The notes under the pieces are model-generated. The model did no database searches. It was not told the DNA's origin and saw only the letters and a program-made list of their open reading frames with translations. A program made the position numbers and the translations under genes. Positions 30,691 to 38,764 of a DNA stretch of 45,545 bases are shown here, one piece after another (within the stretch, counting starts at the first letter, position 1; every line of letters starts with the position of its first letter). Source of the stretch: JBGSMF01 sp964651475 (GTDB taxonomy: Bacteria > Chloroflexota > Anaerolineae > Fen-1058); the NCBI GenBank assembly GCA_964651475.1, contig CAZYXV010000028.1:1-45545 (forward strand), given 5' to 3'.

Positions 30691-30927
30691 GATGGCGAAT
30701 TCGGGGCACATGATTTGGCACAGGCCGCACGCCACGCACGCTTCTGCCTCTGTGACCTGGGGAATGTGATAGCCTTTGACATTAAACTCGGAAGACATTT
30801 TGAGCACGCGGCGCGGGCAGTAAGCTTCGCACAGGCCGCACCCTTTGCAGCGAGATGGAATGATGGCAATTTGCCCGCGAGGAATGGCGATTTGATCGCG
30901 GTCGAGTGGTGTTCTCCAAAATTTCAA
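30646..30927 (-). CDS. korD: 2-oxoacid:ferredoxin oxidoreductase, delta (ferredoxin) subunit
   Basis: A 93-residue ferredoxin-type subunit with two [4Fe-4S] motifs, CKGCGLCEAYCP and CVACGLCQIMCP, which carry electrons from the TPP site to external ferredoxin. The start is probably TTG at 30927: a full AGGAGG lies 6 nt upstream, while the in-frame GTG at 30972 has no ribosome site. It is the first gene of the cluster. The residues after VTELEIG are repeat-encoded. No firm promoter was found in the upstream 400 nt. Confidence 0.92.
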   Translation of the reverse strand: MKFWRTPLDRDQIAIPRGQIAIIPSRCKGCGLCEAYCPRRVLKMSSEFNVKGYHIPQVTEAEACVACGLCQIMCPEFAIYVTELEIGKVGVGG

Positions 30928-31343
30928 AGGACGCCTCCTAGGGACTCGTGGGTTAAGAATGCTAACGTGCACCCTTTAGGGACGTGGAAAAAATAAACTG
31001 TCCCAACATTCCCGTAGGAGCGCCCTCCCCGGCCTGTCGGCCAGGACAGGCTGGGCGCGATAGTCGCGCCTGCCTGCCTGGCGGCTAGACAGGAAAGGCG
31101 CTCCTACGCGGCGACATTGGGATAATTATTTTCTTCCGCATCCCTTAGACTATAATGCTTTTGAACTTTTGTCAATGTCCTAAAGTGCCATTTGCACTTG
31201 CGGCCTAGTTCTAAAAGGTGATGTTTGCCCTCGATGCTTTGTAGATTAGAGCAAGCGTCAGTGTCAGCCGCTTGCGGTTGGGGAACACTTGATACATGTG
31301 CTGCGTCTTCAAGAGAGTGCTCGAAATCCGCAAATGGAGTACA
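30928..31343. other. Divergent intergenic region between korD and the L,D-transpeptidase
   Basis: No gene is supported. It holds the inverted-repeat element at 31001-31123 and, beyond it, a TATAAT at 31151-31156 without a good -35. The latter would give a leader of about 180 nt for the + strand gene. The korD promoter should also lie here but was not identified. Confidence 0.45.
31001..31123. repeat. Composite inverted-repeat element
   Basis: Outer TCCCAA / TTGGGA and a perfect 12-bp arm CGTAGGAGCGCC (31013-31024) / GGCGCTCCTACG (31097-31108) enclose two smaller hairpins: CCTGTC-GGCCAG-GACAGG and GGCGCGA-TAG-TCGCGCC (31054-31070). The CCTGCCTGCCTGGCGGC stretch resembles the core of the element inserted in nuoF, suggesting nested insertion. 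Confidence 0.78.
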
Positions 31344-32897
31344 ATGGTGCATAATCTTTTCGGACAAACGTTGGGAAACGCGATGCCACAGTCAAACCTC
31401 AACCGCCGCCCACATGCGCAGCCTGCGCGCCGCTCACGCTCGTCGCCGTGGGGATGGGTTATCCTGGGCGAGGGCATCGTTGGCGTGGCGATTGTCGCCA
31501 TCGCGGCGTTTTTGCTGCTATATGCCAGCAATATAATCTTGCCGGGCGTTCACACGATGGGCGTCCGGCTGGGGGGCAAGTCTCGGACGGAGGCTGTTGC
31601 AGTTTTACAGCAGCACTGGCAACAGCAGGCAATCATTCTGCAAGCGGGGAAAATCGCTCGTTCGGCGCCTCCGGCGACGCTCGGCATCACACTGGATGCG
31701 CAGGGCACCGCGCAAATAGCATACCGACAAGGGCGCTCGTTCAAGGATTGGAACACGGCCATTTCTCCCGTCCTCAAATTTGATCCGCTCGTCGCCCGCG
31801 CGGGCTTGCAATCCCTGGCCGCGCAACTCGATACGCCGCCCGTGAACGCCGGCGTGCGTCTTGTGGCAGGGCAGGTTGAAACGACGCCGGCCGTGCCAGG
31901 ACAGGCTGTGGACGTGGAAGCAACCGTAGCGTACCTGGAGCAAAATGCTATCCTGGTAGTCACGCAAGGGCGCTTGCCAGTGGTCATGCGGCCTGTCTCG
32001 CCCGCCGTCACGGATGCCAGCCCCGTCATCGAACAGGCCCGGCAATTACTCGTTGGAACGCTGCTGCTCTATGCGTACGATCCCATTGCCAATCAATTTT
32101 TTAATTGGGCGGTCGCGCCGGACGTGTGGAGCGAGTGGCTGCAGTTGAACGTCAATCCTCAAGCTCCCGCCCAGCTTGAATGGGGAATGGACGCGGAAAA
32201 GGTCAGGGCATTTCTGGCAGCGCAATCCGCCCCGCTCGGCGCCGGGCGCTACCTGGATACAGATAAAACTGTGGCGGCGATCATGGAGGCCATTTCGGCC
32301 AGGCGCACCGAGGCTCGCCTGCGCGTCTATCACTATGAGCGAAAGCATACGGTTCAATCTGGCGAAACGCTATCCAGCATCGGGCGCGCTTACGGCGTGC
32401 CTTACGCGTGGGTTCAGCAGTCGAATCCCGGCGCGGGCGACGAGTTGCGCGTGGGCCAGGTCTTGACGATTCCTTCGCCGGATGTTCTTTTGCCGCTGCC
32501 GGTGGTGGAACACAAACGCATCGTGGTGAGCATCACCGAGCAAAAGATGTGGGCATACGAGCGCGGCGCGCTCAGGTGGGAATGGCCCGTAAGCACCGGC
32601 ATTGCATCCAGCTATACGTCGCCGGGCATATTTCAGATTCAGACCCACGAGCGTGATGCCTATGCCGCCAACTGGAATTTGTGGATGCCTTATTTTATGG
32701 GCATTTACAGGCCGGTGCCCACAGCGGACTTTATGAATGGCTTTCACGGCTTTCCCAGCCGCGATGGCGCCCAGTTGCTGTGGACGAGCAACCTGGGACA
32801 TCCCGTCACGTATGGCTGCATCCTGATCAGTACAGACAATGCGGCGGCTCTCTACGAGTGGGCGGAAGAAGGCGTGGTTGTCGAAATTCAGCCCTAA
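31344..32897 (+). CDS. L,D-transpeptidase with VanW/PG-binding and LysM domains
   Basis: A 517-residue cell-wall enzyme. It has a basic cytoplasmic N-terminus and one membrane anchor (about 38-60). A PG_binding_4/VanW-like region (about 65-240) follows, with PGVHTMGVRLGGKSRTEAV at its start. A LysM domain (HTVQSGETLSSIGRAYGVPY, about 335-380) precedes the YkuD catalytic domain (about 390-517) with HGFPSRDG and the nucleophile motif TYGCILIS. It would cross-link peptidoglycan through 3-3 bonds or anchor proteins. GGAG lies 4 nt before the ATG at 31344; a later in-frame ATG at 31383 is possible. The final R usual after GC(I/V) is replaced by Leu-Ile-Ser. Confidence 0.9.
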   Translation: MVHNLFGQTLGNAMPQSNLNRRPHAQPARRSRSSPWGWVILGEGIVGVAIVAIAAFLLLYASNIILPGVHTMGVRLGGKSRTEAVAVLQQHWQQQAIILQAGKIARSAPPATLGITLDAQGTAQIAYRQGRSFKDWNTAISPVLKFDPLVARAGLQSLAAQLDTPPVNAGVRLVAGQVETTPAVPGQAVDVEATVAYLEQNAILVVTQGRLPVVMRPVSPAVTDASPVIEQARQLLVGTLLLYAYDPIANQFFNWAVAPDVWSEWLQLNVNPQAPAQLEWGMDAEKVRAFLAAQSAPLGAGRYLDTDKTVAAIMEAISARRTEARLRVYHYERKHTVQSGETLSSIGRAYGVPYAWVQQSNPGAGDELRVGQVLTIPSPDVLLPLPVVEHKRIVVSITEQKMWAYERGALRWEWPVSTGIASSYTSPGIFQIQTHERDAYAANWNLWMPYFMGIYRPVPTADFMNGFHGFPSRDGAQLLWTSNLGHPVTYGCILISTDNAAALYEWAEEGVVVEIQP

Positions 32898-32905
32898 AAT
32901 CACAT

Positions 32906-34105
32906 TCAGGGGCGGTTTGGCATACTGTCAATTTCTTGAACGAGCGCCCATGTGTAGCGAGCGGCGCGCTCCATCGCGCCCGGCTCGATGTTCTCCAGCG
33001 TATCCGTCAGCCGGTGCCAGTTGGGGAGGAATCCTTTTTCGTTGTATCCCGCCAGGCAGATCGCCTTGTAGCCTCTTCGCTGCAGGTTGGCTACCTCTTC
33101 CAGGATGAGCATCTCTTTTCCAATCACGCCCCATTCGGGATTCTTTTGAGCCGCGAGCACCGCCAGGCGCACCATGTCGGGCGCGGGATAATATTCCGTG
33201 ATATAGCTGGCGCCGTGCCTGGTGATATAACACAAGTTGCCAGCGCCCACGATTTCAAGGTCAATCCAATAGCTGTTTTCTTTGGGCGGGGCAAACTCTT
33301 GCAGATAGCTCTCCATGCCCACGCAAGAGGTCTCTTCGCTGCCGGTGAACAACAGCGTCAGTTCGGTGTGTTGCAAGGGCTGAGCGCGCAGCGCCTCTGC
33401 GACGCCGAGCAGAATGGACACGGCGCAGGCATTGTCATTCGCGCCTTCGACGTGGGGTTGCGTCTCGTCAAACGCCAGCCCGACCAAGGCGACCAATAAA
33501 ACTCCATCCAGCGCCCACTGCCACCACGCAACGCCCGGCCAATTCAAAAGCGCGCCGGCCAGGAGCGACAAACCGCCCACACATCCCACGAGCAGCGAAA
33601 ACGTGAGCGTCGCTTTCATCCAGCGTGGATCGGGCGGCGGCGCCTGGAAACGCTGCTTGTTGGTATCGAGGTGAGCGATCAGGAAAACCCGGCGCCAGAC
33701 GGCGCCGTCTGGCGCGAGCGTCGCGATCACGTTTTGGCTATGCCACCGGTTGATGAGCGCCTGAAACAATGGGGGGATTTCGAGCAACATGGCCCACGTG
33801 GTATAGGCGCCAAACAGCATGAGCAAGCCGCCGATGAGGTGTCCCCATTGCCCGCCTATCCAGGCTATGGGCATGGCCAACACGCCCGCCAGGATCACCG
33901 GAATCGAGACCCATCCAGATGAATTGTGGCTTTTAAAGCGCTGCTCTCGTATGGCTTCGACCCCAAGGGATTCTAAAGTGCGCCTGACGTACTCTGCCGC
34001 GCGGCGCTCTTGGGCAGAGGTGGGCGGGCGCGGACCAATGTCTTTACACAACACCCGCATGTGGCGCATCAAATTTTCAACTCGTAACACAAGTTCATTG
34101 TTCAT
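32906..34105 (-). CDS. Membrane-anchored M28 family metallopeptidase
   Basis: A 399-residue zinc aminopeptidase-like protein. M28 metal and catalytic residues are visible in order: AHLDT (His, Asp), GANDNACAV (Asp), GSEETSCVGM (Glu-Glu) and later YITEYYPAPD. Two hydrophobic hairpins (about 65-115 and 160-205) flank the AHLDT segment, so the catalytic domain is tied to the membrane by insertions, which is unusual for M28. The ATG has AGAAGG upstream. It starts 10 nt after the stop of the histidine kinase and is probably in the same operon. Substrate unknown. Confidence 0.88.
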   Translation of the reverse strand: MNNELVLRVENLMRHMRVLCKDIGPRPPTSAQERRAAEYVRRTLESLGVEAIREQRFKSHNSSGWVSIPVILAGVLAMPIAWIGGQWGHLIGGLLMLFGAYTTWAMLLEIPPLFQALINRWHSQNVIATLAPDGAVWRRVFLIAHLDTNKQRFQAPPPDPRWMKATLTFSLLVGCVGGLSLLAGALLNWPGVAWWQWALDGVLLVALVGLAFDETQPHVEGANDNACAVSILLGVAEALRAQPLQHTELTLLFTGSEETSCVGMESYLQEFAPPKENSYWIDLEIVGAGNLCYITRHGASYITEYYPAPDMVRLAVLAAQKNPEWGVIGKEMLILEEVANLQRRGYKAICLAGYNEKGFLPNWHRLTDTLENIEPGAMERAARYTWALVQEIDSMPNRP

Positions 34106-34115
34106 GAATAACCTT

Positions 34116-36773
34116 CTATGACTTGTCAGACGGCTGGTGCTGGTCAGACATTTTGAGGCTAAACGTAAACGTCGCGCCGTGACCGGGGGCGCTTTCCACC
34201 CAGATGTGCTCGCCGTGCGCTTCGATGGCCAATTTGCAAAAAGCCAGTCCCAGTCCGCTGCCGTGTTTATCTTGAGGCCCTGTTACAAATTTTTGAAAGA
34301 GTCGACTTTGAATATCGGAGGGGATGCCGGGGCCGGTGTCGCTGACCGACACCAAGAGATAGTCCCCTTCTTTTCTGCGTCTCGCCTGGGCGCTCACGCG
34401 GACGGCGCTGCTGGCGGAGGTAAATTTGATCGCGTTGCCCACCAGGTTTTGCAGCACGCGGCGGATCAATTCAACGTCAGCCCAGGCGGCCGGCAAAGCG
34501 GCGGATATCTTGTTTTCCAAATGGATACCGTTTTCTTGGGCCAGCGTGGCTTGAGCTTCCAGAGTTTCGCTTACGAGGCCGGCCAGTGAAAACTCGCCGT
34601 AATTCACCGGCATGCGCCCGCTTTCCAGGCGGTTAATATCCAGAATGGAAGTAATCATGTCTGCCATGCGCTGCGCGCTGCGCTCGGCGATTTCCAATAC
34701 GTTGCGTTGAGGGGGCGTCACCTCGCCCGCGCCATTGCAAATCAACATCCCCAGTGAGGCCACGATGCCCGAGAGTGGATTGCGCAAATCGTGCACCATG
34801 GTGCGGGTCATATCTTCTCGCAGCCGCTCAACGGCGCGCTCGTCTGTGACGTCACGGAGCACCAACAACCACCCCAACGGCGCGCTGCGGTCAATCGCCA
34901 CCGGCAAATTTAGCCAGTGGATTGTTGACGGCGGCGCTTCGTATTCGCCCTCGAACAATTCGCCGCCCGCTTGCACCCGGCGCGCCTCGGCCAACAACAT
35001 TCTGGCGGCGTCCGGCAATGTGTGGCGCAAGGCGCACGCTACCCTGGCTAAAGAAGAGTCTAACCAATCTTCTGGGCGACCCGGCAAATGCAGCATCCGC
35101 AGCGCAGGCTCGTTGATCACCAAGACGCTCTGGCGCATGCTCACCAAAACAACCCCATCCCGTGTGGAACTGATGAGAGCCTGGAGTTGTCCGTGTTGAT
35201 CTTGTGTGGTTTGCAATATTTGGGCATTGCGTATAGACAGGGCTATTTGGTCGGCGGCGGCCTGCATCAAGGTCAGGTGGCGAACGCCAAAGTGCGCCGG
35301 CTCGGAGTGGTGCAGCGTCAAGATGCCGGCCATCGCTGCCCCTCCTTGAATGGGGACAATCAGGGCGGAACGTATCTGGTGGGCGTGGTGCGGCAAGGGC
35401 AACCAGCGTTCGTCCTGGGTCGTGTCGGCCACCAACGCGGCCTGGCGGTGCCGGACCACCCAGCCCGAAAGTCCCTTGTCCATCACTTGCCCGATAATAT
35501 CGGCGCGCCGGTTCGGCTCGAGATCAAACGCCAGAACGCTGCGCGTGACCACGCCAAGTTCATTCAGCAAAAAGATGCTGCCGCGCTCGGCGCCCGTCAG
35601 CGTGACGGCCACATTCAGCGCATCTTGGAGCGTCTCTTCCAAAGTGGGGTGCTCAATCGTAGCGCGCGCTACCGAGACCAGGTTTTCAAACAATTGCTCC
35701 TGTTCTTGCAATTCCGACCGGGAACGCTCCACAGCCCGCAGCAGGTGGTTGATATCGTTTGCCAGGCTCGACAATTCGTCGTCGCCCTGCATTGAAACGC
35801 GCGCGGCAAAATTGCCGCTCTGGCCAATAGTCCGGACGCTGGCGCTCAACCCCATCATGCGCGCCAGGACCAGCCGCTCCAAGATAGTTAACGTCAAGGC
35901 GCCAAACATAATGCCCACAGCAAGCAGCACCACAAAGAGATAACGCACACTGGCCTGGCCTTGCTTGTAAATGCTTCGAGATGTATCCACTCGCAGGAGG
36001 AGAACTGGCTTGCCTTCAATATCCTCAATCAAAGTATAGGCGGCCAGCCAATCGGGCGTGAGCGGCAAGGCAAGAATTTGACCCTCCGGCCCGGCCTCCA
36101 AAGTGGAAAGCGCCGCCAAATCATCGGGGAGATGGAGATTATCGAGCCGCTGGAACGAGAGCGACAAGTGCATTGTCTCAGCCATCCGCGCCACAACATC
36201 GTCGTTCAGATAGCGTCCCATAATCAGCGTACCGCGAATCGGGCCGGTGTACTCGTTGGTCAAGATAGGACGCGAGGCTATCAGCAAGGGACCTTCAGGC
36301 AAAAGCATCACCCCAGTGACATCGCTTTCGGTATCGGGCAAGTGCAAGAGCTCGTTTTGGCCTTGAAGCAGGCTCTGCAACAGCACAGGCGGAATGGAGG
36401 TTTCTTGTTCGTTGACCAGGTCGAATGTCTTGCTAAAAACGATTTGCCCCGAAGGCTGCACGAATACCATCAAGTTCATCTCGAGCGCCACAAATGTGCC
36501 GTCGTTAAGAGTACCCTGTATATAATCTTCATTCACATCCTCAATAAAGGCATAGGTATCATCCCAACTGGCGTAATCGCACGTGATGAGGCTCAGGTTA
36601 GCCATGTCCTTGGACAAGACTTCTACCACACGCTGTGTATCCTGGCGCGCGTTTTGTTTTTCGATCTCGGCAAATCCGCGCAAAAGGACGGTGGACGAGA
36701 TGCTGTACAAAACGCCGACCAGGATGATAATGGCCGCGCCAATGATGAGCAATGTTTTGATTCGCAGGGTCAT
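34116..36773 (-). CDS. Hybrid-input sensor histidine kinase (CHASE4-HAMP-GAF-PAS)
   Basis: An 885-residue membrane kinase. Helix 1 (about 7-30), an extracellular CHASE4 domain (DYASWDDTYAFIED is the family signature), helix 2 (about 290-310), HAMP, GAF (about 400-555) and a PAS-like segment (about 565-665) precede the kinase core. That core has HisKA H-box MVHDLRNPLSGI, N-box NLVGNAIKFT, G1 DTGPGIP and G2 GSGLGLAF. No response regulator lies in the window, so its target is unknown. ATG at 36773 is chosen because a consensus promoter ends just upstream (36807-36835), which excludes longer in-frame starts. No strong ribosome site is seen. Confidence 0.92.
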   Translation of the reverse strand: MTLRIKTLLIIGAAIIILVGVLYSISSTVLLRGFAEIEKQNARQDTQRVVEVLSKDMANLSLITCDYASWDDTYAFIEDVNEDYIQGTLNDGTFVALEMNLMVFVQPSGQIVFSKTFDLVNEQETSIPPVLLQSLLQGQNELLHLPDTESDVTGVMLLPEGPLLIASRPILTNEYTGPIRGTLIMGRYLNDDVVARMAETMHLSLSFQRLDNLHLPDDLAALSTLEAGPEGQILALPLTPDWLAAYTLIEDIEGKPVLLLRVDTSRSIYKQGQASVRYLFVVLLAVGIMFGALTLTILERLVLARMMGLSASVRTIGQSGNFAARVSMQGDDELSSLANDINHLLRAVERSRSELQEQEQLFENLVSVARATIEHPTLEETLQDALNVAVTLTGAERGSIFLLNELGVVTRSVLAFDLEPNRRADIIGQVMDKGLSGWVVRHRQAALVADTTQDERWLPLPHHAHQIRSALIVPIQGGAAMAGILTLHHSEPAHFGVRHLTLMQAAADQIALSIRNAQILQTTQDQHGQLQALISSTRDGVVLVSMRQSVLVINEPALRMLHLPGRPEDWLDSSLARVACALRHTLPDAARMLLAEARRVQAGGELFEGEYEAPPSTIHWLNLPVAIDRSAPLGWLLVLRDVTDERAVERLREDMTRTMVHDLRNPLSGIVASLGMLICNGAGEVTPPQRNVLEIAERSAQRMADMITSILDINRLESGRMPVNYGEFSLAGLVSETLEAQATLAQENGIHLENKISAALPAAWADVELIRRVLQNLVGNAIKFTSASSAVRVSAQARRRKEGDYLLVSVSDTGPGIPSDIQSRLFQKFVTGPQDKHGSGLGLAFCKLAIEAHGEHIWVESAPGHGATFTFSLKMSDQHQPSDKS

Positions 36774-36806
36774 GGGCAATATCTCGAATTGAGACTCGTT
36801 ACCAAA

Positions 36807-36835
36807 ATTATACTCCCCCGCTTTGGGCATGTCAA
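36807..36835 (-). promoter_or_regulatory. Consensus sigma-70 type promoter of the histidine kinase
   Basis: On the - strand, TTGACA (36835-36830), a spacer of exactly 17 nt, then TATAAT (36812-36807). Transcription would begin near 36800, about 27 nt before the ATG at 36773. This is the only fully consensus promoter noticed in the window. Confidence 0.85.
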
Positions 36836-36899
36836 AAGTTGGAACAAACCCGGCGCGATGCGCGTCTATAAACTGAATACTTGAAAGGAGACATACAAA

Positions 36900-37649
36900 A
36901 TGAAAAACAAACAATTCGGTCTAGTGATTATCTTGCTCTCGACAGCCGCCGTGCTGTTGAGCGCGTGCGGTGGAGTGTCTGCGCCTGTAGCGCAGGCCGG
37001 CGAGGCAACGCCCGGCCGCACCGTCACCGTCGTCGGACAAGGACAGGCCAACGGCACGCCAGATGTGGCGCACATCACGATTGGCGTTGAAACCACCGGC
37101 AACACCACCAAGGAAGCTGTGGTCGCCAACAAGCAGCAAATGACGTCCTTGCTGGAAAAGCTCAAGGCGCTGGGCATTGAAGATAAGGATATCCAGACCA
37201 GCAACTATAGCATCTACACCGAGCGGCTGCAGCCGGAAATGGCGGTCAGGCCGGTGGATGGCAAGGGCGGGGGGATGATTTATCACGTCTCGAACCAGGT
37301 CAATGTGACCGTGCGCGACTTGAGCAAGTTGGGCGATATTTTAGACGAGGCCGTGAACGCGGGCGCCAACAACATCTATGGGGTATCTTTTGAAGCGTCA
37401 GATCCCAGCAAATTGCAGGCCGCCGCGCGCGAAAAGGCTATCGCCGACGCCAGGGCGCGCGCCGAGAGCCTGGCGCAGTTGTCTGGCGTGAGCGTGGGTG
37501 AAGTGCTCTCTATCAGCGAAGTGATCGGCTCTTACGGCCCGATCTTGTACGACCGGGCCGCCGCGGCCGGGCTGGGCGGCGGCGCGCCCATTCAACCCGG
37601 CGAACTTGAGATGACGGTGAGCGTGCAGGTAACTTTTGCGATCAAGTAA
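36900..37649 (+). CDS. SIMPL domain (DUF541) lipoprotein
   Basis: A 249-residue exported protein with a lipobox signal (LSAC near residue 21-24) and a full SIMPL/DUF541 domain: RTVTVVGQGQANGTPDVAHITIGVET at the start, QTSNYSIYTERL, YHVSNQVNVTVRDLSKLGDILDEAVNAGAN and AREKAIADARARAESLAQLSGV. The family is common in bacterial envelopes and of unclear role (oxidative stress protection and periplasmic interactions have been reported). GGAG lies upstream of the ATG; TATAAA at 36867-36872 may be its -10. It is divergent from the kinase, so shared control is possible. Confidence 0.92.
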   Translation: MKNKQFGLVIILLSTAAVLLSACGGVSAPVAQAGEATPGRTVTVVGQGQANGTPDVAHITIGVETTGNTTKEAVVANKQQMTSLLEKLKALGIEDKDIQTSNYSIYTERLQPEMAVRPVDGKGGGMIYHVSNQVNVTVRDLSKLGDILDEAVNAGANNIYGVSFEASDPSKLQAAAREKAIADARARAESLAQLSGVSVGEVLSISEVIGSYGPILYDRAAAAGLGGGAPIQPGELEMTVSVQVTFAIK

Positions 37650-37679
37650 CTGTTGGCAAGCGGTGAATGGGTGAACAAG

Positions 37680-37714
37680 AACCCCGGCTTCTGGTTTTGC
37701 CAGAAGCCGGGGTT
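37680..37714. terminator. Bidirectional terminator hairpin
   Basis: A perfect 15-bp stem (AACCCCGGCTTCTGG / CCAGAAGCCGGGGTT) with a TTTTG loop, between the convergent stops at 37649 (+) and 37728 (-). U-runs are weak on both sides. Confidence 0.85.
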
Positions 37715-37727
37715 GTAGTATCAGGCT

Positions 37728-38453
37728 TTACTTTCCCAATATTCTCATAATCAGGCCAAGCAAGAACAGGCCAAGCGCGGTTCCAACGCAAACCAGCCCA
37801 ATCAAAAAAGAATTGCCCGGGACGCTCTCTACATACGCCACGTAATCTTGGATTCGCCCGGCGTAAAGAGCCTGGGCAGTGAACAAGCCATTTCCTTCCC
37901 ACGTTCCGTCAACGGCCAGCGTTTGGCCCGGCAAATATCCAACGTGGCGCAGGAGCGGCTGAGTGTCTGGCAGTTCAACGGTCTGATTATTCCAGAAAGA
38001 GGTTTGGGGAGAGATTTGCACAGTCAGCTGGGTCTCATCTTCCAATACCATGTCCATTCTGGTGGGAGGCGGCGTTTCCAGTTGCCATTGCGAAGAACTG
38101 GACGTTGTGGGCGGGGGCGTTTGTTTGTTATCTTTTGCCTGGCGCTCCACGTAATACAGCGCCAGCCCTGCGGGGCCGGTGGGGGCGTTGGCCGGCAGCC
38201 TCGCTGCTACCACGGCGCGTGTGCCCGGCGTAAGCGCGCGCAACTCGGCAGGGGTCGGGCGCGGCAGGGCGGCCACTTGCCGGGCGTTTTGCCAGCTGAG
38301 ATACGGGACGAGCGTTGCCATCAGGCAGCCTGATAGGCAAGCCAGCAAACTTGCCAGCAACACCCAGGGTGCACAGCCGGACCGGCGCTGTCCCCCAAGC
38401 CACCCGGAAAACAAAGACGCTATTGAACGGTCTCGAAATATTTTAAACGACAC
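37728..38453 (-). CDS. Membrane protein with two terminal helices, function unknown
   Basis: A 241-residue protein. A first membrane helix at about 28-52 (WVLLASLLACLSGCLMATLVPYL) and a last one at about 215-238 (LIGLVCVGTALGLFLLGLIMRIL) enclose an extracytoplasmic region of beta character (RALTPGTRAVVAARLP, TQLTVQISPQTSFWN, LPGQTLAVDGTWEGNGLFTAQALYAG). The last strands resemble an OB-like fold, as in GIDE-type membrane proteins, but this is a weak impression. GTG at 38453 is the start: AGGAGG lies 8 nt upstream. No partner is suggested by its neighbours. Confidence 0.78.
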   Translation of the reverse strand: MSFKIFRDRSIASLFSGWLGGQRRSGCAPWVLLASLLACLSGCLMATLVPYLSWQNARQVAALPRPTPAELRALTPGTRAVVAARLPANAPTGPAGLALYYVERQAKDNKQTPPPTTSSSSQWQLETPPPTRMDMVLEDETQLTVQISPQTSFWNNQTVELPDTQPLLRHVGYLPGQTLAVDGTWEGNGLFTAQALYAGRIQDYVAYVESVPGNSFLIGLVCVGTALGLFLLGLIMRILGK

Positions 38454-38764
38454 AACATATCCCTCCTACATCAACATCGGCCGCGTCCTTTTAAAAGAAC
38501 GGGCAACATTTATGGAATGTACATCCTGACCGGCGCAATGCGTTATAGAACCAAGACACTCTACTTCAAATCTAGAAATCTGACAAGCCGCGGGGCTGGC
38601 ATAGGGATGCCAGCCTGCCAGGTACGTGGCGAGCTTGTTCGAGCTGATGGAAAGACAAAAGTTGCTGCCCCTGTTTTTGGGGGTAGTGTTATAATGTATG
38701 GGGATATCTGTTTCTTGGGTAATTTGTATCTTTTGACGAGCTTGTAAAAGCTAAGGAGAATCTA
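38454..38764. other. Intergenic region upstream of the alpha-2-macroglobulin gene
   Basis: No gene is supported. It contains the palindromic element at 38582-38640 and a TATAAT at 38690-38695, which may be the -10 of the + strand gene (no good -35 at 16-18 nt). AGGAG stands 7 nt before the ATG at 38765. Confidence 0.5.
38582..38640. repeat. Palindromic element, second copy
   Basis: A perfect hairpin at 38594-38615 (GGCTGGCAT, loop AGGG, ATGCCAGCC) is identical in sequence to the complement of the one at 12728-12749. Outer ACAAGC (38583-38588) and GCTTGT (38633-38638) pair, as do the corresponding outer arms of the 12707-12799 copy. Confidence 0.78.

Noticed and set aside
27360..30927. Pyruvate:ferredoxin oxidoreductase
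   Set aside because: Subunit sizes and the D-A-B-C order fit Kor-type enzymes better, although the substrate cannot be proven from sequence.
31104..31367. 87-codon - strand open frame upstream of the L,D-transpeptidase
   Set aside because: No ribosome site or family features; it overlaps the repeat element and the start of the transpeptidase gene.
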